Source: Beroe forskalii
Taxonomy: Eukaryota; Ctenophora; Nuda; Beroida; Beroidae
Reading direction: 5' to 3'
NCBI GenBank assembly: GCA_011033025.1
Contig: WFMF01000037.1
Coordinates: 248,001 to 312,000 of the forward strand
DNA length: 64,000 nucleotides
The notes beneath the pieces were generated by a model, which did not search any database, had not been told where the DNA came from, and saw only the letters and a list, made by a program, of their open reading frames with translations. How positions within the stretch are numbered: the first letter of the stretch is position 1; every line of letters begins with the position of its first letter. This document shows positions 45,276-56,147 of the stretch, one piece after another. The position numbers and the translations under genes are program-made.

Positions 45276-45860
45276 AGGATAACATTTTCCCATCTTAGAT
45301 CAACAAAACCTGACCGCGATCATGGCTCTACCATTTCCCGTTCTTGAGATCTCAGCGTTTCAAATTTGCTCCCAATTATCATGATCTATTGTCTTATTAT
45401 GCTATCACCCTGTGACACTCGTTCGTCTAATATTATATACCCTGGCCAGTCTTTTTTTATTACCGCGGGGGGTTACCGCCCTGGCCAGGGCGGGAAAAGT
45501 TTGAAAGCCCTTAATGGTGACCCTCCCGGGGTGTTCAATCATTTCAATCAATGAATCGGGTATGAAGCCTCAGAATCACCCTCCCAAGCTCCCAGGCGAC
45601 AGGAGCGCAGGGATCCGAGAAGTTGGTAAACAAGTTAACAGAAGAATTATCAACTTTTAAAGCGGCACATACTGGCTTCCAGAAGTCTGCAATTGTTTTC
45701 TTTGTTCCAAGTGTCAAACATCTCCTTTTCCTTTGCCTGTAACTTCCTCTCTTGAAGACGGAGCAGGACATTACACTGAAACGCAGCAGGGTTAACATAT
45801 CTATCAAAGTATCAAAGTATCAACATCTACAAAGCTACAAAGCTACAGGGGTAGAGAATA

Positions 45861-46177
45861 ACCATTCCTTTCCTCAACATGTTTTGGAAAGGAATGACCA
45901 TTCCTTTCCACAACATCTGTGAAAAAGTGAAAAGGAATGCCCAATCCTTTCCACAACATCTGTGAAAAGGAATGCCCATTCCTTTACTCAACATCTGTGA
46001 AAAGGAATGGTCATTCCTTTCCACAACATCTGTGAAAAGGAATGACCATTCCTTTCCACAACATCTGTGAAAAGGAATGACCATTCCTTTCCACAACATC
46101 TGTGAAAACGAATGACCATTCCTTTACACAACATCTGTGAAAAGGAATGACCATTCCTTTCCTCAACATCTGTGAAG
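45861..46177. repeat. 35-bp tandem repeat with GGAATGACCATTCC
   Basis: Eight or nine copies of a 35-bp unit CCATTCCTTTCCACAACATC then TGTGAAAAGGAATGA. The junction GGAATGACCATTCC is palindromic. It ends about 200 bp before the retrotransposon. Confidence 0.9.
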
Positions 46178-46597
46178 CGATGGGTAGGTATAATTAATAG
46201 GTTTCCGAGTACTGTATAGTAAAATCTTTCAATAGTAGCGCTAAAGCATTGATGAGATTTATATGAATTAGAAAATGGGGTTTCCAATATAGAAATGACT
46301 AACTTGCAGTATGAATTATGAAAGCATGACTGGAACTTATGATTTGTAATTTGATAATTACTGTCCATTATGATAACTAGTCGGTTCCCGTCCTACGGAC
46401 GGTGAATGATGGCAGCCGCATGAGCTAACGGCCACATGTCCCTTTGACAGTGATTTGACCGTGCGAGTTTGGAGGGGAAATTCGAAACTTTAATTTCTGC
46501 GAAAAAAGCTTCCCACGCCCCCAACGGTAACCCAATATTGCCGACAATATTCTCAAAACCTTTACTCATCATAAGCACCTCCCTCGGAGAGGTGTCC

Positions 46598-47962
46598 ATG
46601 GCGGACGCGGGTAATTTAAATACTAATAGTTCTTCTTGCGCCACAGATTTTGTACCAAATCTGTCACAAAGCCAATCATTTTTCCGGTCAAACACTTGCG
46701 CTGCGCGCGATCATAGATTGCGCGCGACCGACTACCTTCCCGATTATTCTATCGAACACCTTATTAACACAAACTTACCCACAGAGGAGGAGATGAAGGA
46801 GGAGGAGGTGGGGGGCCAGCCCCGCCCGAGCACACCTACCGGTGACTCGATAGAGGCCAGGGGCCCCACCCCGCCACCCCCATCCCCCACCCCTACCCAC
46901 TCCCTGCCCCCCCTGCCCGCGACCCCTAGTGAGGAGCCGGCCGCGGTCTCCCCTCCCGCCCCCAGCCAGGATCACACTGGCACCACCCCACCACCACCCC
47001 CACCACCAGCCCCAAGGGTGAGAGTTGCCTCGGAGTGCAACGGGGCATCGGGCTCCTCGAGGAGCTGTCCCAAGGACAAAGGGGCCCGGTGCCCTTTGAG
47101 CGAAAGGGCTAGAGAGGCGAGGAGGGAGAAGGAGAGGAGGAAGAGGAAGAGGCAGAGACAGGAGAAGGCGGCGGAGCTGAGAGGAAAGGAGGGAACGGCC
47201 ATGCATCAGGTGCAATCCTGCAATGAAGAGGATAGAGCACATGAGTATGAGCCAGACACGAAACCCCCATCCGCTGATACAGCAACAACAACAGCAACAA
47301 CAACACCCTCCAACACACCCACCAACCCAACCCCAGCCCAACCCACACCTGCCCAAACGGCACCACCGCCCCCCATGCGGCCTAACCGGTCCCCTGTGGA
47401 GGTCTACGGAGGGGTGGGCCGCTCGCGGTTCACCCTGACGGCGACCCTACCGGGGGTCGAGGAGGGAGAGGCCAGGATGGCGATCCTGGACGCCCTGCTC
47501 CATTCCGGGGAGGAGTACACGGTGGGCATCCCTACGCGGGTGCCCGGCGGGTTTGCCTTCCCGGTTGACGAGGACGACTCGATAAGAGTCGCCAGGGGCG
47601 TCCTGGAGGCCAATGGGGTGACGGTGACCCTCACACGCACATGGAACAGGTACACCCTGCATGTTCCGCAGGAGTACCATTTGTTCCCACTTGAACGCCT
47701 GATCTCAGGCATCAATCAAAGGAACAGCCGGACGGTCCGCGGACCGACCGGCATTCCTGACAACGCACTTCGTGGTGTCAACGTGATGGAGGAGGGGGGA
47801 GGGGAGGGGAGTGGCCAGCCGCGGAGGGTACGGGCCTGGATAGATGTGTCACCAGAGGGCGAGGAGTATCTCCGAGCTAATGACATGCTACTCAGGACCG
47901 TGTCCTCGGCGATTCGGCTCTGGCCGGCCGCCAGTAGCCGCCCGGCCCCAGACAGGTCGTAA
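46598..47962 (+). CDS. Retrotransposon ORF1 protein
   Basis: ORF1 proteins bind element RNA into a particle (family knowledge). The frame is open from ATG 46469, but ATG 46598 sits in CCATGG, a better initiation context, and lies just after the repeat unit in the leader. From 46598 the product is about 454 residues. The N-terminal half is acidic then Pro/Ser/Thr-rich. A strongly basic stretch of Arg/Lys/Glu (about 47085-47190) follows, then a Thr/Pro/Gln-rich linker. The globular C-terminal ~180 residues (47390-47962) carry RFTLTATLPGVEEGEARM and VRAWIDVSPEGEEYL. I see no CCHC knuckle. The 3' end overlaps ORF2 by 119 bp in another frame, suggesting reinitiation or frameshifting to make ORF2. 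Base composition is much more GC-rich than the surroundings. Confidence 0.8.
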   Translation: MADAGNLNTNSSSCATDFVPNLSQSQSFFRSNTCAARDHRLRATDYLPDYSIEHLINTNLPTEEEMKEEEVGGQPRPSTPTGDSIEARGPTPPPPSPTPTHSLPPLPATPSEEPAAVSPPAPSQDHTGTTPPPPPPPAPRVRVASECNGASGSSRSCPKDKGARCPLSERAREARREKERRKRKRQRQEKAAELRGKEGTAMHQVQSCNEEDRAHEYEPDTKPPSADTATTTATTTPSNTPTNPTPAQPTPAQTAPPPPMRPNRSPVEVYGGVGRSRFTLTATLPGVEEGEARMAILDALLHSGEEYTVGIPTRVPGGFAFPVDEDDSIRVARGVLEANGVTVTLTRTWNRYTLHVPQEYHLFPLERLISGINQRNSRTVRGPTGIPDNALRGVNVMEEGGGEGSGQPRRVRAWIDVSPEGEEYLRANDMLLRTVSSAIRLWPAASSRPAPDRS

Positions 47963-50900
47963 GACCTGTAGGGGGTTGGGCGGGGGCCCCCTCGACTCTT
48001 TTCTCCGCCGCACCAACAAGCCCCCACAACCCCCGACCCCAAACCAAACCTTAACTTCTCCCCAACGCGGGGTGGGGCCCCTCTGCACGACCAACAGAGG
48101 AGCTACAAGTAAAGGTAAGCAAAATCTTCTATCAGTTACCCAAATCAACCTCAAGAAAAAGAAGAATGCATGGGACACGTTAATCGCGTTTAATAAGAAC
48201 AAAATTAACCCCATAATTCTTGCCACGGAGCCATACTCGAACTCCAACAACATCATCCCCAAAATCAATCCTCACCTGAAAACATACTACAGCACAGATA
48301 GGTCTAACAAACCACGAGCGGCTGTAGTAGTACACAAAGATTTAGATAACCATTGCCGAGAGCTGACACAGTTTACCACCCCAGACCTCATAGCAGTGCT
48401 TCTGAAACATGAGGACAAAGAAATCATCTTCGTGTCATCCTACATGGACATAACACACAACATACCCCCCACCAACTTCATACCTCTGGTTAACTACGCA
48501 AATAACAACAAACTTCCTATCATTATAGGCTCTGACACTAATGCACAGCACACCCTTTGGGGTAACAAAACCTGCAATAACCGGGGAGAAAGCCTTGTTG
48601 ATCTCCTCAGCAGCCTCGGCCTAAACTGGGTCAATAAGGGTACTACCCCAACTTTTCTTAACTCCAGAGGCCATGAATCTGTTATTGACCTCACCATCAC
48701 TAACAACACTGGTAACGACCAGGTCGAGAATTGGAAGGTTGATCTTAGCTACTCTAATTCCGATCATCACTACATTACATTCAACATAACTTCGAAGAGA
48801 CTCAACAAGCCTCGGCAAGTCCGGCTTACCAAAAACACAGACTGGGATGTATTTGATACCTTCCTGACAAATAACCCCACTCCCATCCAGGACATTAACT
48901 CAAACAAAGACTTGGACACTGCTGCAACCAAACTCAACGAGCATCTAATTAAGGCTTTCAATAAAGCATGCCCAATTACACACATCGCGAGCACCATCAA
49001 AAAACCACCCTGGCTGACCGCTGAGGTGGAACAGGCACACCGCGACATGAAGCGGAAACTCATGACTGCACGTTCCAGTAAAACCCAAGAACACTGGGAA
49101 TCCCTCAGACAGAGCAACAGAACTTACAACAAACTTCACACCAAAACAAAACAGGACGAATGGAGGAAATTCTGTGCCGACACTGAGACAGTCAAGGAGT
49201 CGGCCAGAATGAACAAAATTCTCAAAAATTGCAATGACAAGACAGAGAAGCTAGAATCTGTCTACAAATCAGATGGCACCCTCACGACCACACCGGAAGA
49301 GACACTCGAGGTTATGGAGAGAAGTCATTTCAAAGATGATGCTACCTCTAATCCTCATACAGACCATACTATCCCAGACACACATCTTCTAGACAATATT
49401 TACAGTGACACAAGAATGAAGGAAGCAATAATGTCCTTCGACCCCCTCAAAGCAGCTGGACCAGACACACTTCAGCCAATCACAATTCAACAAGCGTGGA
49501 AGCACATCAATATCGCTGTGAAGGCAATCATGATCAAAAGTCATGAAATGCAGCATGTTCCCAAACCTTGGACCGAATCCAACGGCATCTTCATCCCCAA
49601 ACCTGGAAAGACTGACTATAACAAACCCAACGCTTTCCGCACTATTACACTCTCACCCACTCTCCTCAAGCTACAGGAAAAGATAATCCTTTGGCATATG
49701 CAGCATGACCTCGGCATGGAGGACAAACTTAGCAAAAAGCAGTTTGGCTTCAAGAAAGGCACCTCAACTGAAACAGCTCTCCACAAAGTCATCCACAAGA
49801 TCGAGAAGAGAATAGCCAACAAGGGATATGTTCTAGGCACCTTCCTTGACATCGAAGGGGCCTTCGACAATGTGTCCTTCAAAGCTATCTCGGAAGCCAT
49901 CGACAAGTCCCCCCTAGACCCAAGCACAGCCGGCTGGATCAAGGGAATGGTCACTAACAGAAATGTTACAATTTCACTCAAAAACTCCTCAAGAAGGATC
50001 AGAATTAAAAGAGGCTGCCCCCAAGGAGGCATTCTCTCACCCTTCCTCTGGAATCTTGTACTGGATGACCTCCTTCAGTACACAGCAAAGCACATTCCAG
50101 GATATCTGCAGGCTTTTGCTGATGACTTAATGTCACTAGCAGAAGGGGATGACCTCGATGTCATCTGGCAGAGAACACAGACCACCATCAAGACTATAGA
50201 GACATGGTGTGAGTCGAAGGGACTCAACATCAGCGCTCTCAAAACCAAACTAGTCATGTTCACATGGAACAGAAAGTGGACCTTACGCCCAATCAAAGTA
50301 ATGGGCTCAATTATTGAGCTCAGTAAAGAAGCAAAGCTTCTTGGAGTAACACTGGACAACAAACTCAACTTTAACTCACACATCGACAACATTACCAAAA
50401 AATGCATAGGGACTATCTTCCAATGCAAGCGAGCCATAGGCCCCACATGGGGACTTACTCCTAAAGTATGCAAGTGGATTTACACCTCCATTGTTAGACC
50501 GGCGCTGGCATACAGCGCTGTTGTCTGGATCAAGGCAACTGACAACAAATCCAATACCAAGAAACTCGAAAGAGTTCAAGGACTCTCACTCAGGTATATG
50601 ACTGGAGCCCTACCTTCCACACCTTACAACACTCTTAACTATCTCACTAGTATACCTCACATTACCGACTACCTCAAAGGTGAAGCTGCCAAGGGAGCAG
50701 TCAGGCTCATGGGGTACGGAGATTGGACCCTAGAAACAGCCCCCACCGGCAAAGGAATCATCAAAGCTCATAGCACCATATCGAACAACCTAATTTCTGA
50801 GCTCAAAGTCCCAGGGCACAACCAATGGGACACTATTAAACCCCATCTTATTCTTGACCGCAACTATAACATCACATACCCTCAAGACGCTCACTCTGAC

Positions 50901-51824
50901 AACTACACCAACAACCTGGACAAAGATATCAAGCTTATCAGCGTCAACAACATTTGCTGCTACACAGATGGCTCTAAAACAGACCACGGGGTGGGCGGCG
51001 GCTACGTCATCAAGGACCCCCACAACGAGAACACAACCGAGTACCACTTCAAGATGAAAGATCACTGCACGGTCTTTCAGGCCGAAATAGCAGCACTTAT
51101 GCATGCTGCTGACAGACTTAAACACTACAACAACAAGCTTATCACCTTCTGGAGCGACAGCCTATCGGCACTCCAAGCTCTTTCCAACAGAATCCACAGG
51201 AACAAATCAGTTGCAGACTGTCACAAGTCACTCACCTCCCTAGCTCATGACAACACAGTCCAAGTCAGATGGATAAAAGCCCACATCGGACACTGGGGAA
51301 ACGAGAAAGCAGACCAGCTTGCCAAGGCTGGCACCAAAGATGGTAACCCCGTCACCAGCCTTGTCCCCATTTCATTCATCAAACACTTAATCAATACCAA
51401 GGTAACCAACCTCAGCCACGACAGGTGGATCACCAACAAACATGCTCACACTGACATGATCATAGGTAACCATCAGAAGAAGGTTTTTCACACACTTAAC
51501 AACAACACTGGCAACCGTATCCGGTACCGAACTGCTATCTCCATTATTACAGGACACATAGGACTGAACAAACACTTGCACAGAATAACACGTGCTGACA
51601 CACCAAACTGCCCTTACTGCACTGACACAGAGGAGACAGTGGCACACTTCATCGGACAATGCCCTGCTTTTATGAGAATCAGAGGCAACACACTCGGGAC
51701 ATACTATGACTCCATTAACGACATCATGGACAACAACAGTATGGACGCACTGATCAATTACACACTCCAAACCAAAAGACTACAGCGAACAGAGGAGGAG
51801 GCGGACAATACAGGGGTGACATAG
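47844..51824 (+). CDS. Retrotransposon ORF2: endonuclease, reverse transcriptase, RNase H
   Basis: 1,326 codons without a stop. Endonuclease (about residues 96-315): QINL, ATEPY, GSDTNAQH and SNSDHHYITF catalytic motifs present. Reverse transcriptase (about 575-860): FIPKPGKTD, FGFKKGTSTETAL, FLDIEGAFDNV, GCPQGGILSPFLW and the catalytic AFADDLMSL near residue 757. RNase H (about 1035-1165): YTDGS, FQAEIAAL, FWSDSLSAL and HIGHWGNEKADQLA keep all four acidic positions. A C-terminal CPYC-x9-H-x4-C zinc motif lies near 1255-1270. Nicking of target DNA and target-primed reverse transcription follow from the family. The start at 47844 lies inside ORF1, and the first ~90 residues before the endonuclease are low-complexity, so the true start may be later. 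Confidence 0.93.
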   Translation: MCHQRARSISELMTCYSGPCPRRFGSGRPPVAARPQTGRKTCRGLGGGPLDSFLRRTNKPPQPPTPNQTLTSPQRGVGPLCTTNRGATSKGKQNLLSVTQINLKKKKNAWDTLIAFNKNKINPIILATEPYSNSNNIIPKINPHLKTYYSTDRSNKPRAAVVVHKDLDNHCRELTQFTTPDLIAVLLKHEDKEIIFVSSYMDITHNIPPTNFIPLVNYANNNKLPIIIGSDTNAQHTLWGNKTCNNRGESLVDLLSSLGLNWVNKGTTPTFLNSRGHESVIDLTITNNTGNDQVENWKVDLSYSNSDHHYITFNITSKRLNKPRQVRLTKNTDWDVFDTFLTNNPTPIQDINSNKDLDTAATKLNEHLIKAFNKACPITHIASTIKKPPWLTAEVEQAHRDMKRKLMTARSSKTQEHWESLRQSNRTYNKLHTKTKQDEWRKFCADTETVKESARMNKILKNCNDKTEKLESVYKSDGTLTTTPEETLEVMERSHFKDDATSNPHTDHTIPDTHLLDNIYSDTRMKEAIMSFDPLKAAGPDTLQPITIQQAWKHINIAVKAIMIKSHEMQHVPKPWTESNGIFIPKPGKTDYNKPNAFRTITLSPTLLKLQEKIILWHMQHDLGMEDKLSKKQFGFKKGTSTETALHKVIHKIEKRIANKGYVLGTFLDIEGAFDNVSFKAISEAIDKSPLDPSTAGWIKGMVTNRNVTISLKNSSRRIRIKRGCPQGGILSPFLWNLVLDDLLQYTAKHIPGYLQAFADDLMSLAEGDDLDVIWQRTQTTIKTIETWCESKGLNISALKTKLVMFTWNRKWTLRPIKVMGSIIELSKEAKLLGVTLDNKLNFNSHIDNITKKCIGTIFQCKRAIGPTWGLTPKVCKWIYTSIVRPALAYSAVVWIKATDNKSNTKKLERVQGLSLRYMTGALPSTPYNTLNYLTSIPHITDYLKGEAAKGAVRLMGYGDWTLETAPTGKGIIKAHSTISNNLISELKVPGHNQWDTIKPHLILDRNYNITYPQDAHSDNYTNNLDKDIKLISVNNICCYTDGSKTDHGVGGGYVIKDPHNENTTEYHFKMKDHCTVFQAEIAALMHAADRLKHYNNKLITFWSDSLSALQALSNRIHRNKSVADCHKSLTSLAHDNTVQVRWIKAHIGHWGNEKADQLAKAGTKDGNPVTSLVPISFIKHLINTKVTNLSHDRWITNKHAHTDMIIGNHQKKVFHTLNNNTGNRIRYRTAISIITGHIGLNKHLHRITRADTPNCPYCTDTEETVAHFIGQCPAFMRIRGNTLGTYYDSINDIMDNNSMDALINYTLQTKRLQRTEEEADNTGVT

Positions 51825-51975
51825 CATCTACTCATCTCTCCGATAGCTCTGAAGTATCTGGTATTGTATTGGTAAAGGTATCCTCCCCTCGCTAGCCACA
51901 CCCTCATTTCACCCTCCACCACCTCCATCACCTTTCACCCTCACCCCCGTCGCCTCGGCGACTAGAGCCCCTTAG

Positions 51976-52270
51976 GGTGACCCAATAACTCGGACAAAAT
52001 TCTCAAAACTTTTATTCGTCATAAGCAACTTGATGGCGAAGGAATTTTGAAAAAATTCGAAAGTTTAGTTTTTGCAAAAAAAGGGCGTGGCCTCCCACGC
52101 TCCTCAGAGTGACCCAATAATTCGGAAAAAATTCTCAAAATTTTTATTCATCATAAGCGACTCAATGGAGAAGGAATTTTGAAAAAATTCGAAAGTTTAA
52201 TTTTTGCGAAAAAAAGGGCGTGGCCTTCCACGCCCCTCAGGGTGGCCGAAAAATTTTTTCAATATTTTTT
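51976..52270 (+). repeat. ~132-bp tandem units in retrotransposon tail
   Basis: GTGACCCAATAA(C/T)TCGG starts at 51977 and 52109, with a diverged third start at 52242. Each unit contains TTCTCAAAA..TTTATTC(G/A)TCATAAGC and TTCGAAAGTTTA. A related unit in the 5' leader reads TTCGAAACTTTAATTTCTGC then GGTAACCCAATAT. Confidence 0.85.
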
Positions 52271-52365
52271 TGATTTATTATAAAGTTTTTGCAACACGGT
52301 GAAAAAAGAATTTCGTAGCCTACTTGAAATCGGTATCGTTACCCAACCATATATATCTATTATAT

Positions 52366-52760
52366 AAAGGAAAGAGGCACTTCTACGTTTGTATGTGAAT
52401 AACTGACACAAATGGAGCTAAACAGCCGCGATTTTTTGCAAGGCGGTAAAAATGCCTAAACTTAAAAGATAGCATGGCTAGAATTTTAATTTAGGCTTTA
52501 GAATTTTCGGAAATAACGTCGAAAGTTCGAAAAATCGACCCTAAAAAGAAGATCGCGTTATAGGTTAAATTCACCAGTTGCGCGCGTCGCTATGGTGATT
52601 GGTGATTGCGCGCGCTAAACTGCACGTGCATTTTAACGAAGCATCTGCCATTTCGTTACTGAGTACTTTGAAAACGTTTTAACTGCTTACAGTCATAATT
52701 TACGTTCTCAATGGAAGTTTCGTAAAAAGTTTATGACATAGCACCATCAACTCTAATCAC
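52366..52760 (+). repeat. Diverged repeat, inverted partner of 44860-45275
   Basis: Carries the same ordered motifs (TATATAAAGGAAAGAGGCAC, AATTCACCAGTTGCGCGCG, CTGCACGTGCA, TGCCATTTCGTTA) in plus orientation. Begins about 100 bp after the retrotransposon tail repeats. Confidence 0.65.
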
Positions 52761-54500
52761 TATTCTAGGACTAGGAGCAAAGGTAAGACTTGAACATTTT
52801 GTTCCATTGTGAAAATCAGCAATAATTGTTTCGTAAGATATTTGTAGTTTCGAATTTCGATGGTTTGCTGCGAGAATTCGACAAAAGAAGAAGGAATTTA
52901 TTATTACTCAAGTTAGAAGTGGGTTCTAAACAGATGAAAATGCGCGCAATATTGATTCCAATGAGCTTGGATTCAAATTTGTTGCCCATCTTTTCTCCGA
53001 ATCTAAACTTTGGATTAGAAAACGGTAATTGTTCTTGAGTTCTTCTTATTTACTGTTATGTGTCCTTGACATTAATTTGCAATGGCGAAATCTGCAATAT
53101 ATTTTGATTCATATTAAAATCCTATGTAAATATTTCGTAATTTCCCTACGTTGCACCTCTACCCCCAGTAACAAAAAATTTTATCAATGATTTCGTTCAA
53201 TTTATTTTACGTCCAACTAAATATATACGTCCAATTTAAGAGAAAACCCAACGGGTTTTCTCGTATATATAGCTATAAACCGTGAGCTTCAATTTGGCTT
53301 ATAAAATATTCCATGAGAAACTTTGACTAGTGGAAGGTGGTTTGAAATTTGATACATTTTTTCAGAAGAGTCATTTTAAAGATCCAGAGGATGTATCTGG
53401 TATGATGATGGTAGGCGAAGGTGGTGTCATGCACTAGATCATTTTTCACCGTACAATCCGTTTTAAACCGTCGCCGATTTGATTTGAATCAATTCTCGCA
53501 CGATATTCAACGTGCAAATCTTTGGCACTTTTCCCAAATTATCTCAAAACGCAAATGCTCAATTCGTCTAAAATTTCGTTTGTTGGGTGAAGAACCCCCT
53601 AATGTTGGATAGGTACTATCTGTGTGTGAAAAATCCTTTCCAAATTTCAGAAAGATTCAGAAAGTATGGTAGTCCGCTTTGTAAATTACTCATCCTCTGA
53701 AAAATATTTTTCATATCTCTACTTCTCTAAAACTAGGAGTAAGATAAAAGATTTTAATTTTTCTGGAAAGAAATTTTCACGTGAAAAATTGGTGCGACAG
53801 CAATTTTTTTTCAGTTAGAGGACGAAAAATTGTCAGCGAGCACGAGCCGAGGGCCGAGTGACTCCAAACCTATTTAATCCCCAAATATAGCTTTTAGTGT
53901 GGTCAAAATAACCGGAATGACCATATAAGTCATGGGTAGGGATGAGTGTTGCATCTGCATCTGACGATTCATTTTCTTGATGTAATGCAAAAACTTATAC
54001 CTGAAATGCATATGGCAAGTATTTGCATAAGCGTAACAGAAATTTGATCATATCTCAAAAAGCAAATGCTCAATCTCTCTGAAGCTTTGTTTTTGGGTAC
54101 TATCTGTGTGTGAAAAATCCTTTACAAATTTCACAAAGTTCCATTTATTGTGTTCTGAGTTATGAGCAAATATGTCTCATATCATTCCACAGGAATTATG
54201 GTACAGAAATTGTATTAGGAGCGATCGATGACTCTTTCGGAGTTTTGATTTTATATAAATGTAAAAATACTGTTCAGAGTTTTTCCCAAGATGGACTTAG
54301 CGACTGTTTGTCGAATTGTACCGTGAAAATAAATCTAGTACCAAAATTTATGAACATTCGATTGCATCCTTACGCTAACCCTTACCTCACGGGCAGGTTT
54401 CAAGATGGGAAATTGGTTCTCCCCAGCCCAACCGAGAACCAAACTTGGCTTAGCCCAATTCCGAACCATTATTATGGTGGTGCTGGGACAGTTGGTAACT
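52761..54500. other. No gene recognised
   Basis: AT-rich. Two related stretches containing CTATCTGTGTGTGAAAAATCC occur at 53607-53650 and 54098-54140, pointing to old repeat copies. A 130-codon open frame at 54110-54502 has no family resemblance. Confidence 0.5.
53240..53265. repeat. Small hairpin GAGAAAACCCAACGGGTTTTCTC, shared motif
   Basis: An imperfect hairpin. A related GAGAAAACCCGTTGGGTATTCTC lies at 42786-42808. Both occur in AT-rich non-coding sequence. Confidence 0.6.
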
Positions 54501-54577
54501 GAACGTATTGGCCTTGAGAGTGGCACTGTCCCGTCATTCTAAAAATTACCATGGAGGTAGGGGGTCGAGTGCCATCT

Positions 54578-54885
54578 GTTACACACACATTCTTGCGCTT
54601 ACACACTCACACACTCACACACTTAACACACTCACACTTACACACTTTCAACACTCACGCTTACACACTTACATACTCACGCTTACACACTTAACACTCT
54701 CACGCTTACACACTTTACACAGTCACACTTACACACTTAATAACACACTCACGCTTACACACTTAACACACACACGCTTACACACTTACAACAGTCACGC
54801 TTACACACTTACAACAGTCACGCTTATACACTTACACACTTACGCGTACACACTTACCCACTTACACGCTCGCACTTATACACCA
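54578..54885. repeat. ACACTTACACACTCACGCTT simple repeat
   Basis: A C/A/T-rich, poorly phased repeat of CACACTTACACACTCACGC-like units. A 127-codon open frame here is repeat-driven. Confidence 0.85.
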
Positions 54886-54999
54886 GGGTAGACCCGTGAA
54901 ATTCTTGCCTTACTGGTGGTAGACCAGTGCAACTGTGGCAATTTTAAATAACTGGGGGGCACTGGACATTTGCAACTTCTAACGGCTCTTGTATCAAGA

Positions 55000-55085
55000 A
55001 AACAAAACAAAAACAAGAATTGCGCCTGCACCGACACAATTATTGTAGTTCCCGTAGGCTGTATGCAGGCGCTTAATTTCCCTCC
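55000..55085. repeat. Inverted copy of the 44.6-kb hairpin repeat
   Basis: CAAGAATTGCGCCTGCA and TATGCAGGCGCTTAATTTCC are reverse complements of strings at 44636-44707. See that entry. Confidence 0.7.
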
Positions 55086-56147
55086 CCCACGGTGCTTGAT
55101 GTAACCTTAGCATCATAATAAGATAATACAAAACGCAGTCGTTTTAAATTAATAAGAGTAAGACTGATCTGAGTATAAATATTGTTCCGATGCGGGTGCT
55201 GCGCGCAACCACCGAGAATACGAATTGGCGTGCCATTTCTTCTAAAATTCCTGCGCGCGCGTTCGTTGTTGTACTTAGGTCGTTGTAGATTTCGCGCCAT
55301 TTTGTTGAATTGGTTTACGTTTCACATCAAATTGTGTCACCGTTTATTCACGCGATGTATTTTCTTGAATGTTTATTATAAGTTGATATCACTTTTTATA
55401 TGATTTTCAAATTTCGTGCTTTTGTTTTCTGTTTCAATGCTGTCTCTTGTTCCAAAAAGCAATATTCGTCTTTCACAGCGAATAGTATTTCTCAAACTTA
55501 GTCGAAACCAGCAGAAAGTCTAATAGTTATGCAGTTTGGTACTAAACCTAGTACAAAACCGAAGCCTTTCCCTCAAATCCACCACCCAACTCACACCTAA
55601 GATTTTAACTTTTTAAGACACGAATTCTTCAACAGTCTAATTAAATTTAGAACTTATTATAATTTAGGAGTTCGAGCATGTGGCACGGATGGGCCAGATC
55701 AACCTATAAGATTTATACTTTTGACAACCGACAGCTCCATGAATTAAGAAATTCGTTATTTTGAAGATTTATGTGATATGGGGACGGACGGAGGGACGGA
55801 GGGACATTTTCGCGACTGATATTATAAAGGAGCAATCCGGGCACTTTCCAGAAATTACAGTAGTTGTATTGCAAAACTGGACCTGCTATGCACATATCCT
55901 ATTTCTCACCCTCCCAGACCACGATCTCTGCCAACCCTCTCATTTGCCTTTTTGTATACACAAAAAGGCCAATGGGGAGGGAAAAAAACCCTTATCTCCG
56001 CGTTTGGGGCACTAATTATAGTCCATAATTAAAGTATGTGACGGAATCTGCAATATAATCAAACCATATGATATTCACACAAGGTCGCAGCCTCATGCTA
56101 CACTATCAAATCAAATCAACAAAAAATATTAAATCGTCAATTGTTCT

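Larger units (their letters stand above)
46385..52270 (+). mobile_element. Apparently intact non-LTR retrotransposon (I/Jockey-like, with RNase H)
   Basis: Two long overlapping open frames on one strand, no LTRs, and an apurinic-type endonuclease, reverse transcriptase and RNase H in the order of I-superfamily LINEs. The 5' leader (46470-46590) and the 3' tail (51976-52270) share a ~132-bp repeated unit. Neither frame is interrupted. Exact borders and target-site duplications could not be fixed by eye. Confidence 0.9.

Noticed and set aside
45544-45807. Minus-strand 87-codon frame with FWKPVCAALKV
   Set aside because: Looks protein-like but there is no clear neighbouring exon or known family; not enough to call.
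46775-47715. Minus-strand frames up to 193 codons across ORF1 of the LINE
   Set aside because: GC-rich antisense shadows of the ORF1 coding region.
54508-54891. 127-codon frame rich in THTH and LTHL
   Set aside because: Translation of an ACAC-type simple repeat.
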